NCBI RefSeq assembly: GCF_015476545.1 | Contig: NZ_JADMKV010000002.1 | Location: 1-64,000, forward strand | DNA length: 64,000 nucleotides | Reading direction: 5' to 3' | Source of the DNA: Methylobacter sp. BlB1 | GTDB lineage: Bacteria > Pseudomonadota > Gammaproteobacteria > Methylococcales > Methylomonadaceae | Shown here: piece by piece, positions 35,605-46,500 of the stretch | How the letters are laid out: every line of letters starts with the position of its first letter | How positions within the stretch are numbered: the first letter of the stretch is position 1 | Notes under the pieces: generated by a model | The model's input: only the letters and a program-made list of their open reading frames with translations | Told to the model about the DNA's origin: nothing | The model's database searches: none | Translations under genes and position numbers: made by a program

Positions 35605-36963
35605 TCATGGCAAGTAAACGCGCCAACTCATGCCGCCCAACGCCTTGCTTTTACCCCCTTCCAGCTTGCCTCCCAGAAGCCCCGTTAATTCGTAGACTAC
35701 TGCCATGCCGATACCGTGCCCATGAATGTTTTCATCGGCCCGAACCCCTCTTTTCAGAATTTCCTTAAGCTTATCGGCAGGAATGCCGGAACCGTCATCC
35801 TCAATCTGCAGCAGCACCGAAAAGCCGGCATTGGCCTTCGGGTCATGAAACGAAACGCTGATGCTGATCTTCTGATGGCACCATTTACAGGCATTGTCCA
35901 GCAAATTGCCCGCAATTTCGTAAAAGTCGCCTTCTTCGCAATAGATCTGGCAAGGCTCGGGAACATCAATATCGAAAGCAATGCCTTTATCAATATAAAC
36001 TTTGCTGAGCGATGCGATAATTTTTTTAATGATGACCGCCACATCCACTGTTCGGGTAATCTGGTGCTCGCCTTTCGCGGCGGCTCGCTGCAATTGATAT
36101 TCGACAATTTCGTTCATGCGAAAAATCTGCTCTTGTACGATCTCCTTGTTATCGCTGAAAGACTCGGCGCACCCCCGCAGGATGGCCAGCGGCGTTTTCA
36201 GGCTGTGCGCCAGATCAGCCAGAGTATTGCGATACCGTTCCAAATGCGCCCGTTCACTGCTGATCAGGGCATTCAGATTTCCTGCCAAGCCTTGCAGTTC
36301 CGTTGGATAACGGCCGTCCAGCCGAGTTTTTTTGCCTTTTTCTATCTCCTCAAGATCCCTGACGACAACGCGCAGCGGCTTTAAGCTCCAGCGCAACACG
36401 GCAAACTGGATAAAAATCAGGACCAGTCCTATCGCCAGCAGCCAGAATCTCAACGCCGCTTTAAAACGCTCCACCTGGCCTTTTACAAACTCGGCATCTT
36501 CAGTCACGGTGAACGTATATTCGCGCTCCACATGGGCCCGGCTTTCCCAGATCACATCATAATGCAGCGCATAGTAGCGCCCCTGCTCATCCAATAAAAA
36601 AGCTGTGTCGCCCGCGCTTAATTCAGCCGGCGGCGCCACAGGGTCCAGACCGATAGCCGAAGCCGAATGCCAGACCAATGACGGCTTGCCCTTTTTTATT
36701 TGCTGAATAAATCCGTAAAGGCCTGACCCCGGATTGGTAAACCGGGGCTCAGGCAAATCGGCGGGCATAACCAATTGACCGGAATTCTTAAGATCGGCGG
36801 CGGATAGAAGTGAGTAAACCTGGACTTGCAATTTTTCCTTCAACACCTGCTCGGCACTTTCGCGAAAGCTCTGTTCAAGAACGACAGCCACCAGCGCAAA
36901 GAAAGCAGCAAGCACCAAACCGGCGGACACCAGCAATCGAAAGCTTAAAGATCTGGTTTGCAC
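35605..36963 (-). CDS. sensor histidine kinase
   Basis: A 452-residue inner-membrane kinase: TM1 (about 11-29), periplasmic sensor (about 30-170), TM2 (about 171-190), HAMP, HisKA with phospho-acceptor His253 in 'LADLAHSLKTPLA', and HATPase with N box 'NLLDNACKW', 'DDGSGIP' and 'GHGIGMAVV'. The layout is PhoQ-like. Start is GTG at 36963 with AAAGG six bases before it. It is the last gene of a PepSY-regulator-kinase operon and lies 64 bases after the regulator. The periplasmic signal is unknown; PhoQ-type members sense Mg2+ or cationic peptides. Confidence 0.92.
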   Translation of the reverse strand: MQTRSLSFRLLVSAGLVLAAFFALVAVVLEQSFRESAEQVLKEKLQVQVYSLLSAADLKNSGQLVMPADLPEPRFTNPGSGLYGFIQQIKKGKPSLVWHSASAIGLDPVAPPAELSAGDTAFLLDEQGRYYALHYDVIWESRAHVEREYTFTVTEDAEFVKGQVERFKAALRFWLLAIGLVLIFIQFAVLRWSLKPLRVVVRDLEEIEKGKKTRLDGRYPTELQGLAGNLNALISSERAHLERYRNTLADLAHSLKTPLAILRGCAESFSDNKEIVQEQIFRMNEIVEYQLQRAAAKGEHQITRTVDVAVIIKKIIASLSKVYIDKGIAFDIDVPEPCQIYCEEGDFYEIAGNLLDNACKWCHQKISISVSFHDPKANAGFSVLLQIEDDGSGIPADKLKEILKRGVRADENIHGHGIGMAVVYELTGLLGGKLEGGKSKALGGMSWRVYLP

Positions 36964-37027
36964 ACAATGCCTTTAAGGAAAAATAAGATACAAAGACGCA
37001 TTAAGCGTTTTTGTAAAAATGGTTATA

Positions 37028-37705
37028 TCAGGAAGGAATGATCGGCACGCGATAACCTCGGCCGCGCAATGTTTCAATGGGTTTCAACGTACCGTCAGGA
37101 TCGAGTTTTTTCCTCAAGCGGCCGATAAAGACTTCAATGACATTACTGTCACGATCGAAGTCTTCATCGTAAATGTGTGCTGTCAGAACGGATTTCGAAA
37201 CGATTTCGCCTTTACGGAACATCAGGTATTCCAGCACCTTGTACTCATAAGCCGTCAGCTCCAGCTTCACTCCGCCAACGGAGACTTCCTGCGCCACGGT
37301 ATCCAGTTCTATATTGCCGTGGCTCAAAACGGGATGCGCCAGTCCGGCGGAACGCCTGATCAAGGCATTTAGCCTGGCCAATAACTCTTCATAGTGGAAA
37401 GGCTTGACCAGATAATCATCCGCGCCGGCTTCCAGCCCTTCCACTTTCTCCTGCCATCGGCTCCTGGCCGTCAGGATCAGGATCGGTATTTTAATGTTGT
37501 TTTTGCGCAGGCGTTTGATCAACTCGATGCCGGAAAAATCAGGAAGCCCAATATCAACGACAGCTGCATCGAGCGGATACTCCTTGCCCATATAAAAACC
37601 ATCGCTGCCCGTATGAGCCGTATCGACGGCAAAACCTTTGTCCGCCAGGAACTCCTGGATCTGTTCGCAAAGGGTTACTTCATCTTCGACGACAAGAATA
37701 CGCAT
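37028..37705 (-). CDS. OmpR/PhoP-family response regulator
   Basis: A 225-residue DNA-binding regulator: receiver domain (1-115) with phospho-acceptor Asp51 in 'AAVVDIGLPDFSG', conserved Thr and Lys ('LTARSR', 'DYLVKPF'), then a winged-helix domain (about 128-222) with 'ELTAYEYKVLEYLMF' and 'VIEVFIGRLRKKLD'. GGAAG lies before the ATG. It should be phosphorylated by the adjacent kinase. The target genes may include the operon itself and the PepSY gene. Confidence 0.94.
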   Translation of the reverse strand: MRILVVEDEVTLCEQIQEFLADKGFAVDTAHTGSDGFYMGKEYPLDAAVVDIGLPDFSGIELIKRLRKNNIKIPILILTARSRWQEKVEGLEAGADDYLVKPFHYEELLARLNALIRRSAGLAHPVLSHGNIELDTVAQEVSVGGVKLELTAYEYKVLEYLMFRKGEIVSKSVLTAHIYDEDFDRDSNVIEVFIGRLRKKLDPDGTLKPIETLRGRGYRVPIIPS

Positions 37706-37721
37706 GTTTTTCTTCCTTAAA

Positions 37722-37979
37722 TTAACCGATTAACTCACCGGTCTCGGCATCAATCAAATAATGCTGAATACGTCCATCGGGTGTTAGAACTTTAATAACA
37801 TGGACTTCCCTGCCGTTAATTATCTCAGTTTGAGCGCCCAGCACTCTTTTACCGCCTTTTTTAATGATTTGTTTCGTAGCCTGATCCAGGCTGACGCGCG
37901 CCAGTATGACAGCGCTTTCCGCATAACAGACATTGGAAAATAACAAGACCAATGCGAGCAGTTTAATCAAATTTCTCAT
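37722..37979 (-). CDS. PepSY-domain periplasmic protein
   Basis: An 85-residue exported protein: signal peptide (about 1-20, ending CYA) then one PepSY domain (about 28-82: 'VSLDQATKQIIKKGG', 'INGREVHVIKVLTPDG', 'YLIDAETGELIG'). PepSY domains act as peptidase inhibitors or ligand sensors. It begins the three-gene operon, 16 bases ahead of the regulator, an arrangement common in gammaproteobacteria; it probably adjusts the kinase from the periplasm. Confidence 0.88.
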   Translation of the reverse strand: MRNLIKLLALVLLFSNVCYAESAVILARVSLDQATKQIIKKGGKRVLGAQTEIINGREVHVIKVLTPDGRIQHYLIDAETGELIG

Positions 37980-38111
37980 GGATGATCCAGAGCTTAAGTT
38001 ATTGTTTATTTAGCCATTGCCGAAAGTAACCGTGCCCGGATTTTTACAATCAGGAGAATACATTGAGCGGAAAGGATTTTAAATCACCATACTGAATCCG
38101 AACTGAATCCG

Positions 38112-39077
38112 CTACTGCAATGACATTCCTTTAACCATAGTGCCGATAGCTTGTCCGAAAGATGCACCCAATTTGCCTGCAATTCTGTCCAGCAATTGTT
38201 CCTGTTGTGTAAAATCAACTTTATTCTCGACGCCAATAACTTCCTTGGCAACGTAGTCATCATTACCAAACGCATCGGCAACGCCAAGCTTGACGCCTTC
38301 TTCACCGGTCCACACCAGTCCCGAAAAGAGTTCAGGCGCATCCTTAAGCCTGTCGCCGCGGCCGGCTTTAACAGCGCCAATAAATTGTTGATGAACCTGA
38401 TCCAGCAACCCCTGCATGTAGCGTGTTTCATCTTCTTTAGGCGGCGAAAACGGATCCAGCATGGCTTTATGCGTGCCTGCCGTCAGCAACCGACGTTCGA
38501 CGCCCAATTTTTCCATGACATTAACAAATCCAAAGCCATCCATGAGAACGCCTATGGAACCGATAAGGCTGGCTTGGTTGACAAAAATCTTATCGCTCGC
38601 TGAAGCGATATAATAGCAACCTGAAGCGCAAATATCGCTGACTACAGTGTAAATCGGCAAGTCAGGATGCTCTTTTTTTATCCTTCTGATTTCATCATAA
38701 ACATAGGATGATTGAACCGGACTGCCGCCAGGTGAATTGGCGTGCAGAATAATGCCTTTGGTATTCGTATCTTTTACCGCATTCTTCAGGCTTTTTATAA
38801 TGCTATCGGCATTGGCGTCCTTATCCTCCGCAATCATCCCGACTATATCAATAACTGCCGTATGCTCCTCAGTGTCGCCGCTCATACCCTCCATAATATT
38901 CGGAAATGTGAACAGGGTTAATATGACGCATAGATATAAGAATACAAGGGATTTGAAAAAAACGCTCCAGCGTCTTGCTCTTGCTTGCTCTGTAACGGCC
39001 GCCAAAGCCACTTTCTCAAGAACTTCACGCTCCCACCCGGCAGCCATTTTAATTTGGTTGTCTTGTTGATTTTCCAT
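38112..39077 (-). CDS. S49-family signal peptide peptidase, SppA/SohB-like
   Basis: A 321-residue membrane-anchored serine protease: one N-terminal TM (about 42-60) and an S49 domain. The nucleophile Ser is in 'DICASGCYYIASASDKIF', and 'ANSPGGSP' forms the oxyanion region; it is the single-domain (half-length) form that makes an octamer with Ser-Lys pairs across subunits. It degrades cleaved signal peptides or membrane fragments. The frame is open to 39179 but the ATG at 39077 is preferred since it overlaps the HAD gene less than upstream codons would and gives a usual N-terminus. Part of rluC-HAD-S49 operon. Confidence 0.9.
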   Translation of the reverse strand: MENQQDNQIKMAAGWEREVLEKVALAAVTEQARARRWSVFFKSLVFLYLCVILTLFTFPNIMEGMSGDTEEHTAVIDIVGMIAEDKDANADSIIKSLKNAVKDTNTKGIILHANSPGGSPVQSSYVYDEIRRIKKEHPDLPIYTVVSDICASGCYYIASASDKIFVNQASLIGSIGVLMDGFGFVNVMEKLGVERRLLTAGTHKAMLDPFSPPKEDETRYMQGLLDQVHQQFIGAVKAGRGDRLKDAPELFSGLVWTGEEGVKLGVADAFGNDDYVAKEVIGVENKVDFTQQEQLLDRIAGKLGASFGQAIGTMVKGMSLQ

Positions 39078-39085
39078 TACTTGAT

Positions 39086-39739
39086 TTAACCTCCAATAAT
39101 ATCCAGTAATTCCGTCGGCCGCTGTAAGCATATCAACGGATTGTATTGTTGCAATATGTCTTTTGAATGCGCTCCGCACGATACGGCGATTGATGAAATC
39201 TGTGCATTGAGCGCCATTTGCATATCGTGAACCGAATCGCCTACCATAAGAGTTCGCTCATTGGCGGCCTCCATATGCTGAATAATGTCCAGAACCATGG
39301 CGGGGTCGGGTTTCGAAGCGGTCTCATCGGCACAGCGCGTGATATGAAACAAATCTTCGGTTCCCGTCGCCTGCAGAGCCTTTTCCAAACCGGTTCGGCT
39401 CTTCCCGGTCGCTACAGCCAACTGAAAGCCCGCCCGTTTCAGCTGCACGAGCATCTCATAAACGCCTTCAAATAAATCATCCTGACTAGTTTGCCTTGCG
39501 AAAAATGCCTGAATGTAATAGGACATTAGCTGAGCCCGGATTTTTTCGTCGGCTTCCGGAAACAAGGTCCGTATTGCATTTTGGGTACTTAAGCCGATCA
39601 CATCCTTCGCCGCTTGCCGCTCCGGAACAGTGCAATTGCACGATGCCGCGGCTTGCTGCAAGCAACTGACGATCCAGTCGATGGAATCGACTAAAGTACC
39701 GTCCCAATCAAATATAATTAAATCAAACCTGTTCTTCAT
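39086..39739 (-). CDS. HAD-IA family phosphatase (phosphoglycolate phosphatase-like)
   Basis: A 217-residue HAD hydrolase: motif I 'FDWDGTLVDS' (nucleophile Asp), motif II 'VATGKS', motif III Lys in 'ETASKPDPAM' and motif IV 'MVGDSVHDMQ'. The cap domain is the small helical (type C1) one. Neighbourhood rluC-HAD-S49 is conserved in gammaproteobacteria. The substrate is not fixed; 2-phosphoglycolate, pyrophosphate or a nucleotide are possible. Its start overlaps the rluC end by 17 bases. Confidence 0.92.
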   Translation of the reverse strand: MKNRFDLIIFDWDGTLVDSIDWIVSCLQQAAASCNCTVPERQAAKDVIGLSTQNAIRTLFPEADEKIRAQLMSYYIQAFFARQTSQDDLFEGVYEMLVQLKRAGFQLAVATGKSRTGLEKALQATGTEDLFHITRCADETASKPDPAMVLDIIQHMEAANERTLMVGDSVHDMQMALNAQISSIAVSCGAHSKDILQQYNPLICLQRPTELLDIIGG

Positions 39740-40679
39740 TGCTTAATAATTCCTCCAGATCCTGCGGCAGAGGAGCGAAAATTTTCAATAATTCCCCGCT
39801 GACCGGATGCTGGAACTTCAGTTTCTGCGCATGCAAAAACAAACGTTTATAGCCTCTGCTCTTAAATGCCTTGTTGACCTCGTCTAGACCATAACGCTCA
39901 TCGCCGACAATAGGATGGCCCAACCAAGCGGCGTGCACACGTATCTGATGAGTACGCCCTGTTTTCGGCGAAGCTTCGACCAGCGTTGCATTTGGGAATA
40001 ATTTCAGACGCTTGAAAGCCGTTTCGGCCTGTTTGCCGGATTGACTGACGACCACCATACGCTCGCCGCCTTTATTGACATTCTTTTGCAGAGGTACAGT
40101 AACTATAGTTTGCTTCTTGGCCCACTGACCTGCCAGTAGGGCTACATAGGTTTTTTGAACCTGATCACTGCGGAAAAGTTCATGCAGCTTGCGCAAAGCG
40201 CTACGCTTCTTCGCTATCAACAAACAACCGGAAGTATCGCGGTCCAGCCGATGCACCAGCTCCAGAAAATGAGCCTCGGGCCTTATCTGCCTGAGACCTT
40301 CTATAATGCCCGAATTTACGCCGCTGCCGCCGTGGACGGCAAAACCCGAAGGCTTGTTCAAAATTAAAAAGGCATCATCCTCAAATAAAATATTTTTTTG
40401 CAGGGCATCCCTCAAATTCTGGCCGACAAATGTTTCCTCGGTTTTTTCCGATACCCGGACCGGCGGAATTCTGACGATATCGCCCGCTTCCAGGCGGTAC
40501 TTAACGTCCACACGGCCTTTATTGACTCTAACCTCGCCTTTGCGAACAATACGATATATGCGGCTTTTAGGAACACCTTTCAAGCGGGTAATTAAAAAAT
40601 TGTCCAATCGTTGATCACTATTTTCTTCCGTAATTTCGACAAATTGAACTTTTGGCGCGCTTTGTTCTTCTGAATTCAT
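39723..40679 (-). CDS. rluC: 23S rRNA pseudouridine synthase RluC
   Basis: A 318-residue RluA-family synthase: N-terminal S4 RNA-binding domain ('QRLDNFLITRLKGVPKSRIYRIVRKGEVRVN', given in short: residues about 22-80) and a catalytic domain with the active Asp in 'LVHRLDRDTSGCL', plus 'SPKTGRTHQIRVHAAWLGHPI'. RluC makes pseudouridine at 23S positions 955, 2504 and 2580 (E. coli numbering). It is divergent from rne with about 510 bases between, the same arrangement as E. coli. Confidence 0.94.
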   Translation of the reverse strand: MNSEEQSAPKVQFVEITEENSDQRLDNFLITRLKGVPKSRIYRIVRKGEVRVNKGRVDVKYRLEAGDIVRIPPVRVSEKTEETFVGQNLRDALQKNILFEDDAFLILNKPSGFAVHGGSGVNSGIIEGLRQIRPEAHFLELVHRLDRDTSGCLLIAKKRSALRKLHELFRSDQVQKTYVALLAGQWAKKQTIVTVPLQKNVNKGGERMVVVSQSGKQAETAFKRLKLFPNATLVEASPKTGRTHQIRVHAAWLGHPIVGDERYGLDEVNKAFKSRGYKRLFLHAQKLKFQHPVSGELLKIFAPLPQDLEELLSNEEQV

Positions 40680-41189
40680 GATATAGATAATACCAGCATC
40701 TCGTTAGGATTGATTCTTTAAATTGATGTAGAGCGATAAGGTTGCTATATTAAGCAAGTTTGAATATAAAAAACATACTTTTGCTCGGCAGATTTCCATG
40801 ACGAAACTGAACCGGCAACCCAACTGAAGATAAAACAGCCGATTACGATGCTGGGTCTTCAAATACGATTTTTCGGGTAGCGTTCGACCCATGACGAACG
40901 ATTTATAACTCCTGTTTAAGACAGAATTTACAACAAGACTGAAAAAAGAATATTTATTTGCTTAGTAGTTGTCCGTGCCAATTATCGTTGCCTTCACGTC
41001 TTGAAGGTCAAGATACCAACTGCAACGCTTAGATGACGGAAAAACAAAACCGTAAAAAAACAAGTCTGACGCGTTATTGGCCAGAAAAATGAATCTAGTT
41101 TGACCTTACAAACTTACTTAGCACTAGACCCTAACCCAGTCTGATCAGTAAATTCTGATAATGGAGCAGGAAACCACAAGGATAATTGA
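40680..41189. promoter_or_regulatory. rluC-rne divergent region with a long rne leader
   Basis: 510 bases without a credible gene. It must hold both promoters. In E. coli the rne leader is long and structured and serves RNase E autoregulation; here the AT-rich leader holds small hairpins such as CCTTCA-CGTCT-TGAAGG (40991-41007). A 62-codon minus-strand frame inside is judged spurious. Function is inferred from synteny. Confidence 0.45.
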
Positions 41190-43469
41190 ATGAAAAGAAT
41201 GCTTATCAACGCTACGCAGGCAGAAGAACTGCGAGTCGCATTGGTAGACGGTCAAAAACTGTATGATTTTGACATAGAAGTCCCTTCTAAAGAACAAAAA
41301 AAGTCCAACATATACAAAGGCATCATTACTCGCGTAGAGCCCAGCCTCGAAGCAGCATTTGTAAACTATGGCGCCGAAAAACACGGCTTTTTACCTTTTA
41401 AGGAAATTTCTTCCGCCTACCGCCAACCTCAAGAAGGCGCCGAAACCGAAGGCCGCCGCCCATCCATTAAAGACCTGATTAAAGAAGGCCAGGAAATCCT
41501 GGTTCAAATTGAAAAGGAGGAACGCGGCAATAAAGGCGCTGCCTTAACCACCTATATCAGCCTGGCCGGCACCTATTTAGTGCTGATGCCTAACAATCCG
41601 AAAGCAGGCGGCATTTCTCGCCGCATCGAGGGTGAAACCCGCAGCGAATTGCGCGAAGTCATGACAGCGCTGGATATTCCGGAAGGCATGGGCTTGATCG
41701 TGCGCACGGCTGGCTGCGGCAAAAACGCTGAAGAACTGCAATGGGATTTAAATTACCTGCTGCAGTTATGGGAAGCCATAGAACGCACTTCCAGCGAACA
41801 AACCGCGCCGTTTCTGGTGTTCCAGGAAAGCAACGTCATCATCCGCGCCCTGCGCGACCATTTGCGCGGCAATATCGACGAGATCCTGATAGACAACGAA
41901 TCCTCGTTCAAACTGGTGCAGAAGTTCCTGAAGCAGGTCATGCCGCACTTTTTGCCGAAAGCGAGACTGTATCAGGATGCGGTGCCGCTATTCAGCCGCT
42001 ATCAGATCGAATCTCAGATTGAGATGGCTTACGGCCGCGAAGTGCCTTTGCCTTCCGGCGGCTCACTGGTCATCGACCATACCGAAGCTTTGACCTCGAT
42101 CGATATCAATTCGGCGCGCGCCACAAAAGGCAGCGACATTGAAGAGACTGCTCTTAATACCAACCTCGAAGCAGCCGATGAAATTGCCCGTCAGCTCAGA
42201 TTGCGCGACTTGGGCGGCCTGTTCGTCATCGACTTCATCGATATGATGTCCAATAAAAACCAGCGTCTCGTTGAAAATCGTCTGCGCGATGCGCTGAAAA
42301 TAGACCGTGCCCGCATCCAGACCAGCCGCATCTCGCGCTTTGGTCTATTGGAAATGTCCAGGCAAAGAATGCGCCCGTCACTGGGTGATTCCACGCAGCT
42401 GCCCTGCCCGCGCTGCAAAGGCCAGGGCACTATCCGCAACGTAGAATCGGTTGCGCTGGCTGTGCTGCGTATTCTTGAAGAAGAAGCCATGAAAAAAGGC
42501 ACGGAAAAAGTCATCGCCCACCTGCCGATTGAGTGCGCCACTTTTCTGCTGAATGAAAAACGCCATGCCATTGAGCAGGTTGAATCAAGACTGAAAGTCA
42601 GCATTGTGATCCTGCCCAGCAAACATCTGGAAACACCGGCTTATGACATCGAGCGCATCAAGGAAAAGGATGCTATTGAAGAAAAACCCAGCTACCAGCA
42701 GATAAAAGAAGAAGAGATCACAATTCCGGAATTTGCCCAGCAAGTCAGGCAAAAAATCGAGAAGGCGGCTATCAGGGAATTTTTACCGGAATCCCCGGCT
42801 CCGATGCAAAAGAACGTTTCAGCCAGCCTGATCAAGCGCTTCTGGTATAAACTGATCGGCCCGAGCATTCTAAGCGCAGAACCCGAGCCCGAGAGAAAAG
42901 AAGCCTCGACCGGAGCTCCCGAGAAGACCAAAGGCGCAGATGAAACCCAGCCAAGCAGAAGCCGCGATAGCAGACGCGGCCCTCGCCCCAAGCGTGGCGG
43001 CCGCGGCCAGGACAGAAATGGCAAGCGCCCCTCTGAGGCTGCTGCTGGCGTGCCTGAGGCAAAAAGCGAGCCGGCTAAAAGCGAGCCTGTCGCAGAGCCA
43101 GAAGTAGCGGAAAAGCCTGCCGAAAATGCCGCACCGGTAGCGGAACAGCAAGCGCAGAAGCCATCCGGTGGCAGAAACAGAAGAGGACCTAATCGCAGAA
43201 GACCGCGTAATCCTAATTACAAAAAACCTGAATCCAATGGCGATACAAATGGCGAAATCCATGCCGTTTCAGAGGAAGCGCCAAGAGAAGCCCGAAGCGA
43301 ACCTCGGCCCTATGCTCACGATTTTGCTGAAAGAGCCGAAAAAATAGAGCGCCATGAGCCGCAGACCCACGAAAACACCAGTCAACCGGTTTCAGAATCG
43401 CCGAAACCTGTCGCTGAACCAAGGGCTAGAGTTGAACCCGTAACACAAGAATCTGGCTCCGACTCTTAA
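41190..43469 (+). CDS. rne: ribonuclease E
   Basis: A 759-residue endoribonuclease. N-terminal S1 domain (about 35-125), 5' sensor and DNase I-like catalytic domain with the metal-binding aspartates in '[11 protein letters not shown]' and 'FVIDFIDM', and the Zn-link 'CPRCKGQGT'. After residue about 510 comes a low-complexity Arg/Pro/Glu/Ala tail with Arg-rich RNA-binding patches ('[12 protein letters not shown]', '[16 protein letters not shown]'), the scaffold region of the degradosome. It is shorter than E. coli RNase E (1061). '[11 protein letters not shown]' before the tail is a possible membrane-targeting amphipathic helix. Confidence 0.95.
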   Translation: MKRMLINATQAEELRVALVDGQKLYDFDIEVPSKEQKKSNIYKGIITRVEPSLEAAFVNYGAEKHGFLPFKEISSAYRQPQEGAETEGRRPSIKDLIKEGQEILVQIEKEERGNKGAALTTYISLAGTYLVLMPNNPKAGGISRRIEGETRSELREVMTALDIPEGMGLIVRTAGCGKNAEELQWDLNYLLQLWEAIERTSSEQTAPFLVFQESNVIIRALRDHLRGNIDEILIDNESSFKLVQKFLKQVMPHFLPKARLYQDAVPLFSRYQIESQIEMAYGREVPLPSGGSLVIDHTEALTSIDINSARATKGSDIEETALNTNLEAADEIARQLRLRDLGGLFVIDFIDMMSNKNQRLVENRLRDALKIDRARIQTSRISRFGLLEMSRQRMRPSLGDSTQLPCPRCKGQGTIRNVESVALAVLRILEEEAMKKGTEKVIAHLPIECATFLLNEKRHAIEQVESRLKVSIVILPSKHLETPAYDIERIKEKDAIEEKPSYQQIKEEEITIPEFAQQVRQKIEKAAIREFLPESPAPMQKNVSASLIKRFWYKLIGPSILSAEPEPERKEASTGAPEKTKGADETQPSRSRDSRRGPRPKRGGRGQDRNGKRPSEAAAGVPEAKSEPAKSEPVAEPEVAEKPAENAAPVAEQQAQKPSGGRNRRGPNRRRPRNPNYKKPESNGDTNGEIHAVSEEAPREARSEPRPYAHDFAERAEKIERHEPQTHENTSQPVSESPKPVAEPRARVEPVTQESGSDS

Positions 43470-43490
43470 TCGATCGGTTGCATTATGAAT

Positions 43491-43524
43491 CGCCGCGAAG
43501 CATAAAAGCTTATGCTTCGCGGCG
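43491..43524. terminator. bidirectional terminator between rne and dnaE
   Basis: 15-bp perfect stem (43491-43505 with 43510-43524), loop AAGC, in the gap between the convergent genes and 4 bases after the dnaE stop. T-runs are short on both sides. Confidence 0.7.
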
Positions 43525-43528
43525 ACCG

Positions 43529-46500
43529 TTACTTGTACTTAACTTCCACTTCGCTGGCTCCCGGCAGACGTTTCAGGCGCATAATCAATTCATCTGTTGC
43601 CTGCACACGCCACTCATCGCCAAGACGCACGGTTGCCTTCGCCTGGCGCGATTTGTAATTCATCAGCACCGGACACCCGCCGCCCTTGAAGGGGCTGAGC
43701 ACCGCACTTAATCTCTGCAGGAATGCATCGTCATGCTCTTCGGCCTGCCATGTCAGCTGAATCCCTCTGGCGAAAGCATCCCGGGCCTGATCCATGCTGT
43801 AGAGTTTCTCTACCGTCAAGCGCAGGGTGCCCAAATAATCGTCAACCGCCAGCGGACCTTCAGCGACCAGCAACGTATCGCGAGCAAAGATATCGCGATA
43901 TTTTTCATAAACATCGTTAAACGCCGCGATTTCGAGCCGGCCGGACCTGTCATCCAGCGTGGCAAACCCCATCATTTTTCCTTGCTTGGTCTGACGGGTT
44001 CTGATTTCCACGACCAACCCGGCAACTCGCGCTTCCATCTTGCCTTTCATGCCCCGTTGAGGGCCTGCGCGCTCGACATTGGCGGTCAAACTGGCTATTT
44101 TCCCATGCGTAAACTCTTTCAGTTCCGCCTCGTACTGGTCAATAGGATGACCGGTTAGAAACAGACCCAGCGTTAACTTTTCCGCTGCCAGACGATCCTT
44201 TTCAGACCAAGGCTCGACAGTAGTTGAATAAGCTTCGGTTTCTTCGACATTATTCTCGGCATTGACCGCCAGGCCGAACAAATCATTCTGGCCTGTCTGC
44301 GCCATCTTGCCGTGCTGCTCGGCCACTCTCAAAGCCGTAGACAACTCGGCCAGATGGCCGGCCCGATTATCGTCAAACTCATCGAATGCACCGGCGCGTA
44401 TGAGCGCCTCCAGCACGCGCCGGTTGACTTTTCTCAAGTCGACGCGTTTGCACAAGTCATACAAGCCGGTAAACGGACCGTTTTCATCCCGCTCCTTCAG
44501 CATGTCGTCAATGGCCGCCTGACCTACGCCCTTGATGGCGCCGATACCGTAGACGATGTGCCCCTTGTCATTGACGGTAAAGCGGAAATTGGACACATTG
44601 ATATTCGGCGGACAGATGGTCAGCTTCATCTGCCGGCATTCCTCAATCAGCACCACGATCTTGTCGGTGTTATCCATATCCGAGGACAGCACCGCCGCCA
44701 TAAACGCGGCCGGGTAATGCGCCTTCAGCCAAGCGGTCTGGTACGCGACCAACGCATAGGCGGCCGAGTGCGATTTGTTGAAACCGTAACCGGCGAATTT
44801 TTCCATCAAGTCGAAGATATAGGTCGCGATGCCTTCATCGATCTGATTCGCGACGGCGCCCTGCGTGAACACTTCGCGCTGCTTGGCCATTTCTTCGGGC
44901 TTTTTCTTACCCATCGCGCGCCGCAGCATATCCGCGCCGCCCAGCGTATACTGCGCCATTTCCCGCGCGATCTGCATCACCTGCTCCTGATACAGAATAA
45001 CGCCATTGGTCGGCTTCAGGATCGGTATCAGCAAGGGATGCGCGTATTCGGCCTTGGCCCCGTGCTTGACGTTGATATAATCGTCCACCATGCCCGATTC
45101 CAAAGGGCCGGGCCGGAACAGCGCCACCAGCGCGATAATGTCGTCAAAGCAGTCTGGCTTGAGCTTCTTGATCAGCTCTTTCATGCCTCGGGATTCGAGC
45201 TGGAATACGGCCGTAGTCTGGGCGTTTTTCAGCAATTCATACGAAGCAGGATCATCTCTGGGAATAGTCGTGATATCGACCAATGGCTCGCCGGCCTGTT
45301 TTTTCTTCTGATTGATCGTCTGCAGTGCCCAGTCGATAATCGTCAGCGTGCGCAACCCCAGGAAGTCGAACTTGACCAGACCGACAGCCTCCACGTCGTC
45401 CTTATCGAACTGCGTGACTAGGTTGCCGCCGCCCTGCTCGCAATACAGCGGCGTAAAATCGGTCAGTTTGGTCGGCGAAATTACCACGCCACCTGCGTGC
45501 TTGCCTGCGTTTCGGGATGTTCCTTCCAGAGCACGCGCCATATCGATCAGCGATCTGACTTCCTCCTCGGTATCGTAAAGCTGCTTCAGATCGGGGCTGT
45601 CTTTCAGCGCCTTATCCAGCGTCATGCCGATCTCGAACGGAATCAGCTTGGCCAACCGGTCGACAAAGCCGTAGGAGAAGCCCAACACGCGCCCGACATC
45701 GCGAATAACCGCCTTGGCCGCCATCGAACCGTAGGTGATGATCTGCGCGACGTGATCACGGCCATAATGGCGCGCCACATAATCGATCACTTCGTCGCGC
45801 CGATCCATGCAGAAGTCAACGTCGAAGTCGGGCATGGAAATACGTTCCGGATTCAGGAACCGCTCGAACAGCAGATCGAATTCGATAGGGTCCAGGTCGG
45901 TAATCTTAAGCGCGTACGCCACCAGAGAGCCGGCGCCCGATCCACGACCCGGTCCGACCGGAATCTGATTGTTTTTTGCCCACTGGATAAAGTCGGCGAC
46001 GATCATGAAATAGCCGGGGAAGCCCATCTGAACGATCACATTGAGCTCAACCTCCAGACGGTCGTAATAGGCCTGGCGATTTTCCTGATCGGTGCCCTTG
46101 CCGACGGCCGGGTATTGCACCAAACGCTCCTCCAGCCCTTTTCTGGCCGAATCGATCAGATGATCGCCCAGCGACACGCCGGCCGGCACCGGAAAATCAG
46201 GCAGGAAGTTCTCGCCCAGCGTCAGCTTCAAATTGCAGCGCTTGGCAATTTCGACCGTATTTTCGAGCGCTTCAGGAATATCGGCAAACAACGCCTGCAT
46301 TTCCTCGCTGCTGCGCAGATATTGCTGGTCGGTATAATCTCTGGGCCGCCGGGCATCATCGAGCACGCGCCCCTGGTTGATGCAGACCCGGACTTCATGC
46401 GCTTCGAAATCCTTCTGATGTATAAACCTGACATCATTGGTCGCCACCACCGGCAGATCGGCAGCCAGAGCCAACTCGACGGCTGCGGCTATGTAACGTT

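Noticed and set aside
40704-40892. 62-codon minus-strand frame between rluC and rne
   Set aside because: No ribosome-binding site, Cys/Phe-rich chance composition; lies within the rne leader region.
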